From Macrostomum hystrix (Eukaryota > Platyhelminthes > Macrostomidae), in contig CATNEN010000038.1 of NCBI GenBank assembly GCA_950097015.1, positions 26,201,001 through 26,265,000 of the forward strand: DNA of 64,000 nucleotides, written 5' to 3'. Shown in pieces: positions 45,325 through 57,375 of this stretch (the first letter of the stretch is position 1; each line of letters begins with the position of its first letter). The notes beneath the pieces are model-generated. The model was given only the letters and a program-made list of their open reading frames with translations, was not told the DNA's origin and did not search any database. Made by a program: the position numbers and the translations under genes.

Positions 45325-48300
45325 ATAGAGCTTGAATCATGGCTAAACCAGCGTCTGAATCATGGCTAAACCAGAGTCTGAATCATGGCTAAACCAGAGT
45401 TTGAATCATGGCTAAACCAGAGTTTGAATCATGGCTAAACCAGAGTTTGAATCATGGCTAAACCAGAGTTTGAATCATGGCTAAACCAGAGTTTGAATCA
45501 TGGCTAAACCAGAGTTTGAATCATGGCTAAACCAGAGTTTGAATCATGGCTAAACCAGAGTTTGAATCATGGCTAAACCAGAGTTTGAATCATGGCTAAA
45601 CCAGAGTTTGAATCATGGCTAAACCAGAGTTTGAATCATGGCTAAACCAGAGTTTGAATCATGGCTAAACCAGAGTCTGAATCATGGCTAAACCAGAGTT
45701 TGAATCATGGCTAAACCAGAGTTTGAATCATGGCTAAACCAGAGTTTGCATCATGGCTAAACCAGCGTCTGAATCATGGCTAAACTGGAGTCTGAATCAT
45801 GGCTAAACCAGCGTCTGAATCATTGCTAAACCAGAGTTTGAATCATGGCTAAACCAGAGCTTGAATCATGGCTAAACTGGAGTCTGAATCATGGCTTAAC
45901 CAGAGTCTGAATCATGGCTAAACCAGAGTCTGAATCATGGCTAAACCAGCGTCTGAATCATGGCTAAACCAGAGTTTGAATCATGGCTAAACCAGAGTCT
46001 GAATCATGGCTTAACCAGAGTTTGAATCATGGCTAAACCAGAGTCTGAATCATGGCTAAACCAGAATTTAAATCATGGCTAAACCAGAGTCTGAATCATG
46101 GCTAAACCAACGTTTGAATCATGGCTAACCTAGAGTCTGAATCATGGCTAAACCATAGTCTGAATCATGGCTAAACCAGAGTTTGAATCATGGCTAAACC
46201 AGAGCTTAAATCATGGCTAAACTGGAGTCTGAATCATGGCTAAACCAGAGTCTGAATCATTGCTAAACCAGAGTTTGAATCATGGCTAAACCAGAGCTTG
46301 AATCATGGCTAAACTGGAGTCTGAATCATGGCTAAACCAGAGTCTGAATCATTGCTAAACAAGAGTTTGAATCATGGCTAAACCAGAGTTTGAATCATTC
46401 TAAACCAGCGTTTGAATCATGGCTAAACCAGAGTTTGAATCACGGCTAAACCAGAGTTTGAATCATGTCTAAACCAGAGCTTGAATGATGGCTAAACCAG
46501 TGTTTGAATCATGGCTAAAGCATAGTTTGAATCATGGCTAAACCAGAGTCTGAATCATGGCTAAACCAGAGTCTGAATCATGGCTTAACCAGAGTTTGAA
46601 TCATGGCTAAACCAGAGTCTGAATCATGGCTAAACCAGAATTTAAATCATGGCTAAACCAGAGTCTGAATCATGGCTAAACCAACGTTTGAATCATGGCT
46701 AACCTAGAGTCTGAATCATGGCTAAACCATAGTCTGAATCATGGCTAAACCAGAGTTTGAATCATGGCTAAACCAGAGCTTGAATCATGGCTAAACTGGA
46801 GTCTGAATCATGGCTAAACCAGAGTCTGAATCATTGCTAAACCAGAGTTTGAATCATGGCTAAACCAGAGCTTGAATCATGGCTAAACTGGAGTCTGAAT
46901 CATGGCTAAACCAGAGTCTGAATCATTGCTAAACAAGAGTTTGAATCATGGCTAAACCAGAGTTTGAATCATTCTAAACCAGCGTTTGAATCATGGCTAA
47001 ACCAGAGTTTGAATCACGGCTAAACCAGAGTTTGAATCATGTCTAAACCAGAGCTTGAATGATGGCTAAACCAGTGTTTGAATCATGGCTAAAGCATAGT
47101 TTGAATCATGGCTAAACCAGAGTCTGAATCATGGCTTAACCAGAGTTTGAATCATGGCTTAACCAGAGTTTGAATCATGGCCAAACCAGAGTTTGAATCA
47201 TGGCTAAATCAGAGTCTAAATCATGGCAAAACTGGAGTCTGAATCATGGCTAAACCAGAGTCTGAATCATTGCTAAACCAGAGTTTGAATCATGGCTAAA
47301 CCAGAGCTTGAATCATGGCTAAACTGGAGTCTGAATCATGGCTAAACCAGAGTCTGAATCATTGCTAAACAAGAGTTTGAATCATGGCTAAACCAGAGTC
47401 TGAATCATGGCTAAACCAGAATTTAAATCATGGCTAAACCAGAGTCTGAATCATGGCTAAACCAACGTTTGAATCATGGCTAACCTAGAGTCTGAATCAT
47501 GGCTAAACCATAGTCTGAATCATGGCTAAACCAGAGTTTGAATCATGGCTAAACCAGAGCTTGAATCATGGCTAAACTGGAGTCTGAATCATGGCTAAAC
47601 CAGAGTCTGAATCATTGCTAAACCAGAGTTTGAATCATGGCTAAACCAGAGCTTGAATCATGGCTAAACTGGAGTCTGAATCATGGCTAAACCAGAGTCT
47701 GAATCATTGCTAAACAAGAGTTTGAATCATGGCTAAACCAGAGTTTGAATCATTCTAAACCAGCGTTTGAATCATGGCTAAACCAGAGTTTGAATCACGG
47801 CTAAACCAGAGTTTGAATCATGTCTAAACCAGAGCTTGAATGATGGCTAAACCAGTGTTTGAATCATGGCTAAAGCATAGTTTGAATCATGGCTAAACCA
47901 GAGTCTGAATCATGGCTTAACCAGAGTTTGAATCATGGCTTAACCAGAGTTTGAATCATGGCCAAACCAGAGTTTGAATCATGGCTAAATCAGAGTCTGA
48001 ATCATGGCAAAACTGGAGTCTGAATCATGGCTAAACCAGAGTCTGAATCATTGCTAAACCAGAGTTTGAATCATGGCTAAACCAGAGCTTGAATCATGGC
48101 TAAACTGGAGTCTGAATCATGGCTAAACCAGAGTCTGAATCATTGCTAAACAAGAGTTTGAATCATGGCTAAACCAGAGTCTGAATCATGGCTAAACCAG
48201 AATTTAAATCATGGCTAAACCAGAGTCTGAATCATGGCTAAACCAACGTTTGAATCATGGCTAACCTAGAGTCTGAATCATGGCTAAACCATAGTCTGAA

Positions 48301-50365
48301 TCATGGCTAAACCAGAGTTTGAATCATGGCTAAACCAGAGCTTGAATCATGGCTAAACTGGAGTCTGAATCATGGCTAAACCAGAGTCTGAATCATTGCT
48401 AAACCAGAGTTTGAATCATGGCTAAACCAGAGCTTGAATCATGGCTAAACTGGAGTCTGAATCATGGCTAAACCAGAGTCTGAATCATTGCTAAACAAGA
48501 GTTTGAATCATGGCTAAACCAGAGTTTGAATCATTCTAAACCAGCGTTTGAATCATGGCTAAACCAGAGTTTGAATCACGGCTAAACCAGAGTTTGAATC
48601 ATGTCTAAACCAGAGCTTGAATGATGGCTAAACCAGTGTTTGAATCATGGCTAAAGCATAGTTTGAATCATGGCTAAACCAGAGTCTGAATCATGGCTTA
48701 ACCAGAGTTTGAATCATGGCTTAACCAGAGTTTGAATCATGGCCAAACCAGAGTTTGAATCATGGCTAAATCAGAGTCTAAATCATGGCAAAACTGGATC
48801 ATTGAATCCAGAGTCTGAATCATTGCTAAACCAGAGTTTGAATCATGGCCAAACCAGAGTTTGAATCATGGCTAAATCAGAGTCTAAATCATGGCAAAAC
48901 TGGATCATTAAACCAGAGTCTGAATCATTGCTAAACCAGAGTTTGAATCATGGCTAAACCAGAGCTTGAATCATGGCTAAACTGGAGTCTGAATCATGGC
49001 TAAACCAGAGTCTGAATCATTGCTAAACAAGAGTTTGAATCATGGCTAAACCAGAGTTTGAATCATTCTAAACCAGCGTTTGAATCATGGCTAAACCAGA
49101 GTTTGAATCACGGCTAAACCAGAGTTTGAATCATGTCTAAGCCAGAGCTTGAATGATGGCTAAACCAGTGTTTGAATCATGGCTAAAGCATAGTTTGAAT
49201 CATGGCTAAACCAGAGTCTGAATCATGGCTTAACCAGAGTTTGAATCATGGCTTAACCAGAGTTTGAATCATGGCCAAACCAGAGTTTGAATCATGGCTA
49301 AATCAGAGTCTAAATCATGGCAAAACTGGATCATTGAATCCAGAGTCTGAATCATTGCTAAACCAGAGTTTGAATCATGGCCAAACCAGAGTTTGAATCA
49401 TGGCTAAATCAGAGTCTAAATCATGGCAAAACTGGATCATTAAACCAAAGTCTGAATCATTGCTAAACCAGAGTTTGAATCATGGCTAAACCAGAGCTTG
49501 AATCATGGCTAAACTGGATCATTGAATCCAGAGTCTGAATCATTGCTAAACCAGAGTTTGAATCATGGCTAAACCAGAGTCTGAATCATGGCTTAACCAG
49601 AGTTTGAATCATGGCTTAACCAGAGTTTGAATCATGGCCAAACCAGAGTTTGAATCATGGCTAAATCAGAGTCTAAATCATGGCAAAACTGGAGTCTGAA
49701 TCATGGCTAAACCAGAGTCTGAATCATTGCTAAACCAGAGTTTGAATCATGGCTAAACCAGAGCTTGAATCATGGCTAAACTGGAGTCTGAATCATGGCT
49801 AAACTGGAGTCTGAATCATTGCTAAACAAGAGTTTGAATCATGGCTAAACCAGAGTCTGAATCATGGCTAAACCAGAGTTTAATTCATGGCTAAACAAGA
49901 GTCTGAATCATGGCTTAACCAGAGTTTGAATCATGGCTAAACCAGAGTTTGAATCATGGCTAAACCAGAGTTTGAATCATGGCTAAACCAGAGTCTGAAT
50001 CATGGCTAAACCAACGTTTGAATCATGGCTAAACCAGAGTCTGAATCATGGCTAAACCAGAGTTTCAATCATGGCTAAACCAGCGTCTGAATCATGGCTA
50101 AACCAGCGTCTGAATCATAGCCAACCAGAGTTTGAATCTTGGCTAAACCAGAGTTTGAATCATAGCCAACCAGAGTCTGAATCATGGCAAAACGAGAGTT
50201 TGAATCATGGCTAAAGCAGACTTTAAATCATCACAGCGTCTGAATCATGGCTAAACCAGAGTTTGAATCATGGCTAAATTAGAGTTTGAATCATGGTAAA
50301 ACGAGAGTTTGAATCATAGCCCACCAGGGTTTAAAACATGGCGAAACCTGAGTTTGAATCTTGGC
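45325..50365. repeat. 23-bp minisatellite, about 5 kb, inside Helitron-like unit 7
   Basis: About 215 copies of a unit containing GAATCATGGCTAAACCAGAG plus TTT or TCT. A distinctive block (CCAGAATTTAAATCATGG followed by CCAACGTTTG and CTAACCTAGAG) recurs near 46060, 46630, 47410 and 48195. This gives higher-order periods of about 570 and 780 bp, so multi-unit blocks have been amplified. Confidence 0.97.
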
Positions 50366-50379
50366 TAACCCAGCGTTTG

Positions 50380-51918
50380 AAAAATCAACGTCAACTGGGG
50401 AGTCATCATCAAAATGGGGATCAAGGTAAACTGGGGGATAATCGTCAACTGGAGGATCTTGGTAAACTGGGGGATAATTGTCAACTGGGGGATCATTGTC
50501 AACTGGGGGATCGTTGTGAACTGGGGGATCATTGTAAACTAGGGGGTAATGGTCAACTGGGGGATAATTGTCAACTGGGGAATCATCATCAAATGGGGGA
50601 TCATGGTCAACTTGGGGATCATTGTCAACTGGGGGATCATTGTCAACTGTGGGATCATTGTCAACTGGGGGATCATTGTCAAATGTGGGAACATTGTCAA
50701 CTGGAGGAACATTGTTAACTGGGGATCATCATCAATGGGGAGACTTCATCAACTGGGGGATCATTGTGAACTGGGGGATCTTTGTTAACTGGGGGATCAT
50801 TGTCAACTGGGGGATCATTCTCAACTGGGGGATCATTGTCAACTGGGGGATCATTGCAAACTGGGGGATCATTGTCAACTGGGGGATCATTTTCAACTGG
50901 GGGATCATCATCAACTGGGGGATCATTGTGAACTGGGGGATCTTTGTCAACTGGGGGATCATTGTCAACTGGGAGATCATTGTCAACTGGGGGATCGTTG
51001 TCAACTGGGGGAACTTCATTGTCAACTGGGGATCATTGTCAACTGGGGGATCATTGTCAACTGGGGGATCATCATCAACTAGGGGATCATTGTCAACTGG
51101 GGGTTCATTGTCAACTGTGGTATCATTGTCAACCGGCGGGATCATTGTCAACTGTGGGATCATTGTCAACTGAGGGATCATTGTCAACTGGGGTATCATT
51201 GTCAACTGGGTGATCATCATCAACTGGGGGATCATTGTCAACTGGGGGAACATTGTCAACTGGAGGAACATTGTTAACTAGGGATCATCATCAATGGGGA
51301 GACTTCATCAACTGGGGGATCATTGTGAACTGGGGGATCTTTGTTAACTGGGGGATCATTGTCAACTGGGGGATCATTCTCAACTGGGGGATCATTGTCT
51401 ACTGGGGGATCATTGTCAACTGGGGGATCATTTTCAACTGGGGGATCATCATCAACTGGGGGATCATTGTCAACTGGGGGATCATTGTCAACTGGGGGAT
51501 CATTGTCAACTGTGGGATCATTGTCAACTGGGTGATCATCATCAACTGGGGGATCATTGATAACTGGGGGAACATTGTCAACTGGAGGAACATTGTTAAC
51601 TGGGGATCATCATCAATAGGGAGACTTCATCAACTGGGGGATCATTGTGAATTGGGGGATCTTTGTTAACTGGGGGATCATTGTTAACTGGGGGATCATT
51701 CTCAACTGGGGGATCATTGTCAACTGGGGGATCATTCTCAACTGGGGGATCATCATCAACTGGGGGATCATCATCAACTGGGGGATCATTGTGAACTGGG
51801 GGATCTTTGTCAACTGGGGGATCATTGTCAACTGGGGGTTCATTGTCAACTGGGGGTTCATTGTCAACTGGGGGATCATTGTCAACTGGGGGATCATTGT
51901 CAACTGGGGGTTCATAGT
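50380..51918. repeat. 18-bp minisatellite inside Helitron-like unit 7
   Basis: About 85 copies of GGGGGATCATTGTCAACT with CATCATCAA, TTTGTTAA and AACATTG variants. 50700-51020 is repeated near 51280-51600 and again from 51600. The 18-bp period keeps all six frames open, so overlapping stop-free frames up to 201 codons are artefacts. Confidence 0.96.
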
Positions 51919-52017
51919 AGCTTTAAAAAGCTGTAAATTCAGCTTCTAAAAAGTCTATACTAGACGAATTAAAAGTATTTCTGCTCCCCGAAGGGGGGCA
52001 AATCTTGCTAGTATATA

Positions 52018-52362
52018 TCTTATATACTAAAAATGAAAATCTTGCTTGCTTGCTTGTATGTTTGCAATCGACTAGCTCCCGAACGGCTCAACCGATTTTC
52101 AAAATTCCTTCGCCAAAAGATCACAAATGGGCCGGAATCGGTACACGTAATTTTATTAAGCTTAATTCCATTGGCAAGGGGATTAAATATTTGAAAAACA
52201 GTTTTAAATAGGCTTTTCTAATGCATTCTTGTTTTCAGCTTGTGCACAGTGAGGCCTCCAGTGCCAAATTTAATGATTGCATCAGAGCCAGTTTTGATAA
52301 CGCACGCGCGTACTGATAAGAACTCACAGGGAGGCTACCCAGAGGGTAGCGAAGGCAGCTAG
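52018..52362 (+). mobile_element. Helitron-like unit 8 (type A end)
   Basis: 345 bp. Separated from unit 7 by TATATA, the only gap in the array. Confidence 0.85.
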
Positions 52363-52694
52363 TCTAATATACTAAAAATGAAAATCTTGCTTGCTTGTAT
52401 GTTTGCAATCGACTAGCTCCCGAACGGCTCAACCGATTTTCGAAATTCTTTCGCTAAAAGATCGCAATTGGGCTGGAATCGGTACACGTATTTTTATTAA
52501 GCTTAATTCCATTGCCAAGGGGATTAAATATTCGAAAAACTGTTTTAAATAGGCTTTTCTAATGCATTCTTGTTTTCAGCTTGTGCACAGTGAGGCTCCA
52601 GTGCCAATTTTAATGATTGCATCGGAGCCAATTTTGATAACGCACTGATAAGAACTCACAGGGAGGCTACCCAGAGGGTAGCGAAGGCAGCTAG
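52363..52694 (+). mobile_element. Helitron-like unit 9 (type A end)
   Basis: 332 bp, the shortest unit. It has TTCGCTAAAAGATCGCAATT, shared only with unit 15, and a short AACGCACTGATAAG 3' region. Confidence 0.85.
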
Positions 52695-53221
52695 TCTTAT
52701 ATACTAAAAATGAAATGGTTGCTTGGTTGCTTGTAATTGATTTTCTCCCGAACGGCTCAACCAATTTTCACCATTTCTTCACCAAAATATGCCAAATATG
52801 GGCAGAATTTTACACGTATTTTTAATAAGCTTAACTTCATTGTTAAGGGGATTAAATATTCGAAAAACTGTTTTAGATAGGATTTTTAATGCATTTCATC
52901 AGAGCCAGTTTTGTCAACGTGCATTCCACTGCCAATTTTAATGATTGCATCAGGGCCAGTTTTGTTAATAGTGAGTACACTGATAAGAATTTCACTGTGT
53001 CAAATGTACATAGCTATGTCAACCCCACTGACGAGACAGTCAGTACGAATTTATAAATAGATTACATCACAGCTTTTCTCACCCGTGTGTGTGTGTGTGT
53101 GTTTGATTTGAATAGGTAAAATGTGCATAGCAGACTTCAATTCAACGATATATTGAGACATCTACTCCTTTCTTACTACAACATATAAATCATCAAATCT
53201 TTAACAAAATTTCAATCGAGA

Positions 53222-55080
53222 AAAGTGTCCAACAGTTTTTTAAATGTCCAACAGTTTTTTAAATGTCCTACAGTTTTCTACATGTGTTTACCAGTATTCT
53301 AAATGTGTTTACCAGTATTCTAAATGTGTTTACCAGTATTCTAAACGTGTTTACCAGTATTCTAAATGTGTTTACCAGTATTCTAAATGTGTTTACCAGT
53401 ATTCTAAATGTGTTTACCAGTATTCTAAATGTGTTTACCAGTATTCTAAAAGTGTTTACCAGTATTTTAAATGTGTTTACCAGTATTTTAAATGTGTTTA
53501 CCAGTATTCTAAATGTGTTTACCAGTATTCTAAATGTGTTTACCAGTATTCTAAATGTGTTAACCAGTATTCTAAATGTTTTTACCAGTAGTCTAAATGT
53601 GTTTACCAGTATTATAAATGTGTTTACCAGTTTTCTAATTGTGTTTACCAGTTTTCTAAATGTGTTTACCTGTTTTCAAAATGTGTTTACCAGTATTTTA
53701 AATGTGTTTAACATTTTTCTAAAAGTCTTCAACTGTTTTCTAAAAGTGTTTAACCGTTTTCTAAATGTATTTATCAGTTTTCTAAATGTATTTATCAGTT
53801 TTCAAAATGTGTTTACCAGTATTCTTAATGTGTTTAACATTTTTCTAAAAGTCTTCAACTGTTTTCTAAAAGTGTTTACCTGTTTTCAAAATGTGTTTAC
53901 CTGTTTTCAAAATGCGTTTACCAGTATTTTAAATGTGTTTAACATTTTTCTAAAAGTCTTCAACTGTTTTCTAAAAGTGTTTAACCGTTTGCTAAATGTA
54001 TTTATCAGTTTTCTAAATGTATTTATCAGTATTCTAAATGTGTTTACCAGTATTCTAAATGTGTTTAACATTTTTCTAAAAGTCTTCAACTGTTTTCTAA
54101 AAGTGTTTAACCGTTTTCTAAATGTATTTATCAGTTTTCTAAATATATTTATCAGTTTTCAAAATGTGTTTACCAGTTATTCTAAATGTGTTTAACATTT
54201 TTCTAAATGTGTTTACCAGTTTTCTAAATGTGTTTACCAGTTTTATAAATGTGTTTACCTGTTTTCTAAATGTGTTTATCAGTTTTCTAAATGTGTTTAC
54301 GAGTATTCTAAATGTGTTTACCAGTTTTTTAAAGTGTTTAACGGGTTTCTAAATGTGTTTAACAGTTTTCTAAATGTCTTTAACAGTTTTCTAAATGTGT
54401 CCAACAGTTTTTAATGTGTTTACAGGTTTCTAAATGTGTTTAACAGTTTTCTAAATGTTTTTATCAGTTTTCTAAACGTGTTTATCAGTTTTCTAAACGT
54501 GTTTATCAGTTTTCTAAATGTGTTTAACAGTTTTCTAAAAGCGTTTAATAGTTTTCTAAATGTGTTTACCAGTATTATAAATGTGTTTAACAGTTTTTAA
54601 ATGTGTCCAACAGCTTTCTAAATGTGTCTAAAAGTTTTTTAATGTGTTTATAGGTTTCTAAATGTGTTCAACAGTTTTCGCAATGTGTTTAACATTTTTC
54701 TAAATGTGTTTACCTGTTTTCTAAATGCGTTTTCCAGTGTTCTAAATATGTTTAACAGTTTTCTAAATCCGTTTTCCAGTATTCTAAATGTTTTTTTTCC
54801 AGAATTCTAAATGTGTTTATCAGTTTTCTAAACGTTTATATTAGTTTTCTAAATGTGTTTAAAATTTTTCTAAAAGTGTTTAACTGTTTTCTAAATGTGT
54901 TTATCAGTTTTCTAAATGTGTTAAATAGTTTTTTTAAGGTGTAAATCGTTTTTCAAAATGTTTCCAGTAGTTTTTTAATGTGTTTATTAATTTTCTAAAT
55001 GATTTCAAGAGTTTTCTAAATGTGTCCAGTAATTACCGCTTTTCTAAATGCGTCTAAAAGTTTTTTAATTCGTTTATTGG
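53222..55080. repeat. 21-bp minisatellite inside Helitron-like unit 10
   Basis: About 88 copies of CCAGTATTCTAAATGTGTTT plus A, becoming progressively divergent to the right (AACAGTTTTCTAAATG, ATCAGTTTTC forms). The gradient from uniform to diverged suggests ongoing expansion at the left edge. Confidence 0.96.
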
Positions 55081-55089
55081 TTAAAAATG

Positions 55090-55682
55090 GTTATTTGCTG
55101 CTGGTGGGATTAGTTCTCTGCTGCAGGGGGGGATTAGTTCTCTGCTGCAGGGGGGGAATTAGTTCTCTGCTGCTGGGGGGAATTAGGGGGGGAATTAGTT
55201 CTCTGCTGCTGAGGGGAATTAGGGGGGAATTAGTTCTCTGCTGCTGAGGGGAATTAGGGGGGAATTAGTTCTCTGCTGCTGAGGGGAATTAGGGGAGAAT
55301 TAGTTCTCTGCTGCTGGGGGGGAATTTGGGGGGGAATTACTGCTGGGGGGAATTAGTTCTCTGCTGCTGAGGGGAATTAAGGGGGAATTAGCTCTCTGCT
55401 GCTGGGGAGAATTAGTTCTCTGCTGCTGGGGGGAATTAGGGGGAATTAGTTCTCTGCTGCTGGGGGGAATTAGTTCTCTGCTGCTGTGGGGAATTAGTTC
55501 TCTACTGCTGGGGGGGAATTAGTTCTCTGCTGCTGGGGGGAATTAGGGGGGAATTAGTTCTCTGCTGCAGGGGGGAAATTAGTTCTCTGCTGCTGGGGGG
55601 AATTAGGGGGGAATTAGTTCTTTGCTGCAGGGGGGAAATTAGTTCTCTGCTGCTGAGGGGGGGGACATTCGTTTTTTATTGC
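55090..55682. repeat. 24-bp G-rich minisatellite inside Helitron-like unit 10
   Basis: About 20 copies of GAATTAGTTCTCTGCTGCTG followed by a G-run of 4-7, often with an extra GAATTAGGGG spacer. G-runs at regular spacing could form G-quadruplexes on the plus strand. Confidence 0.93.
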
Positions 55683-56011
55683 TGAGGGGATAGTATTCAC
55701 ATGTACCTCAGTAGCATTAAGCTGAGTTGTATCAAACGGAAGTTACTTGGGTTATTTTTGCCCCAATGGGGCTCTTGGTGTACTGACCGAATGTCTCAGA
55801 ATGTATTCAAGCTCAGCCTGACTATTTTTGTATTTAGTGAGAATTCTGATTCTCGTTGACTCGCAATAACGTATATTCGCAATCAGGGAAATTATGACGG
55901 ACGAAATGAGTTTACGTTTTTGTTTGCTTTCAGGTGTTTTATCCTTCTGCATTGCACAAGATTTTTTTGTCTGACCAGTAGTGCTCCCCGAAGGGGGGCA
56001 AAACTTGCTAG

Positions 56012-56348
56012 TCTAATATACTAAAAATGAAAATCTTGCTTGCTTGTTCGTAATTGATTTTCTCCCGAACGGCTCAACCAATTTTCACCATTTCTTCACC
56101 AAAAGATGCCAAATATGGGGACAACTATACACGTATTTTTATTAAGCTTAATTCCATTGGCAAGGGGATTAAATATTCGAAAAACAGTTTTAAATAGGCT
56201 TTTCTAATGCATTCTTGTTTTCAGCTTGTGCACAGTGAGGCCTCCAGTGCCAAATTTAATGATTGCATCAGAGCCAGTTTTGATAACGCACGCGCGTACT
56301 GATAAGAACTCACAGAGAGGCTACCCAGAGGGTAGCGAAGGCAGCTAG
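56012..56348 (+). mobile_element. Helitron-like unit 11 (chimera: type B 5' half, type A 3' half)
   Basis: The first 140 bp match type B (GTAATTGATTTTCTCCCG; ACCATTTCTTCACC; GCCAAATATGGGGACAACTA). From TTAAGCTTAATTCCATTGGC onward it matches type A, including the GCTACCCAGAGGGTAGC hairpin. Confidence 0.85.
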
Positions 56349-56373
56349 TCTATAATATACTAAAAATGAAAAT

Positions 56374-56406
<33 letters not shown>

Positions 56407-56697
56407 TTGCAATCGACTAGCTCCCGAACGGCTTAACCGATTTTCACAATTCCTTCGCCAAAAGATCACAATTGGGCCGGAATCGGTACACGTAATTTTA
56501 TTAAGCTTAATTCCATTGCAGAGGGGATTAAATATTCGAAAAACAGTTTTAAATAGGCTTTTCTAATGCATTCTTGTTTTCAGCTTGTGCACAGTGAGGC
56601 TCCAGTGCCAATTTTTATGATTGCATCAGAGCCAGTTTTGATAACGAACTGATAAGAACTCCAGTGAGGCTACCCAGAGGGTAGCGAAGGCAGCTAG
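56349..56697 (+). mobile_element. Helitron-like unit 12 (type A end)
   Basis: 349 bp. Begins TCTATAATATACTAAAAATG; long GCTT microsatellite; no ACGCACGCGCGTAC palindrome. Confidence 0.85.
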
Positions 56698-57035
56698 TCT
56701 TCTTATATACTAAAAATGAAAATCTTGCTTGCTTGCTTGTATGTTTGCAATCGACTAGCTCCCGAACGGCTCAACCGATTTTCACAATTCCTTCGCCAAA
56801 AGATCACAATTGGGCCGGAATCGGTACACGTAATTTTATTAAGCTTAATTTCATTGCCAAGGGGATTAAATATTCGAAAAACAGTTTTAAATAGGCTTTT
56901 CTAATGCATTCTTGTTTTCAGCTTGTGCACAGTGAGGCTCCAGTGCCAATTTTTATGATTGCATCAGAGCCAGTTTTGATAACGAACTGATAAGAACTCC
57001 AGTGAGGCTACCCAGAGGGTAGCGAAGGCAGCTAG
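56698..57035 (+). mobile_element. Helitron-like unit 13 (type A end)
   Basis: 338 bp. The first bases TCT may be a 3-bp spacer, because the regular start TCTTATATAC follows at 56701. 3' half as unit 12. Confidence 0.85.
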
Positions 57036-57375
57036 TCTTCTAATATACTAAAAATGAAAATCTTGTATGTTTGTTTGCAATCGACTAGCTCCCGAACGGC
57101 TCAACCGATTTTCAAAATTCCTTCGCCAAAAGATCACAAATGGGCCGGAATCGGTACACGTAATTTTATTAAGCTTAATTCCATTGTCAAGGGGATTAAA
57201 TATTCGAAAAACAGTTTTAAATAGGCTTTTCTAATGCATTCTTGTTTTCAGCTTGTGCACAGTGAGGCCTCCAGTGCCAATTTTAATGATTGCATCAGAG
57301 CCAGTTTTGATAACGCACGCGCGTACTGATAAGAACTCACAGGGAGGCTACCCAGAGGGTAGCGAAGGCAGCTAG
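57036..57375 (+). mobile_element. Helitron-like unit 14 (type A end)
   Basis: 340 bp. Starts TCTTCTAATATAC, again with three extra bases; carries the ACGCACGCGCGTAC palindrome. Confidence 0.85.

Larger units (their letters stand above)
44733..52011 (+). mobile_element. Helitron-like unit 7: 7.3-kb member with giant minisatellites (type B)
   Basis: It starts TCCACTATACTAAAAATG with the type B leader (TTGTAATTGATTTTCTCCCG; TTCACCATTTCTTCACCAAA) and ends with the type B hairpin GCTCCCCGAAGGGGGGC and TTGCTAG at 52011. Between lie about 300 bp of unique sequence, a 5-kb 23-bp array and a 1.5-kb 18-bp array. No coding gene was found inside. The boundaries fit the flanking units exactly, so the whole block behaves as one element. 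Confidence 0.75.
52695..56011 (+). mobile_element. Helitron-like unit 10: 3.3-kb member with two minisatellites (type B)
   Basis: Type B leader at the 5' end and type B hairpin plus TTGCTAG at 56011. The first 400 bp include a second, decayed copy of the GCATCAGRGCCAGTTTTG segment. Two tandem arrays follow (53222-55080 and 55090-55680), then about 300 bp of unique sequence. No gene was recognised. Confidence 0.75.

Noticed and set aside
50338-51949. Overlapping open frames rich in NWGII, STGGS or PQLTMI repeats
   Set aside because: The 18-bp period keeps frames open on both strands. There is no start context, no splice logic and no unique sequence.
53263-54195. 310-codon open frame of FTSILNV repeats
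   Set aside because: 21-bp minisatellite inside a Helitron-like element; periodic 7-residue peptide only.
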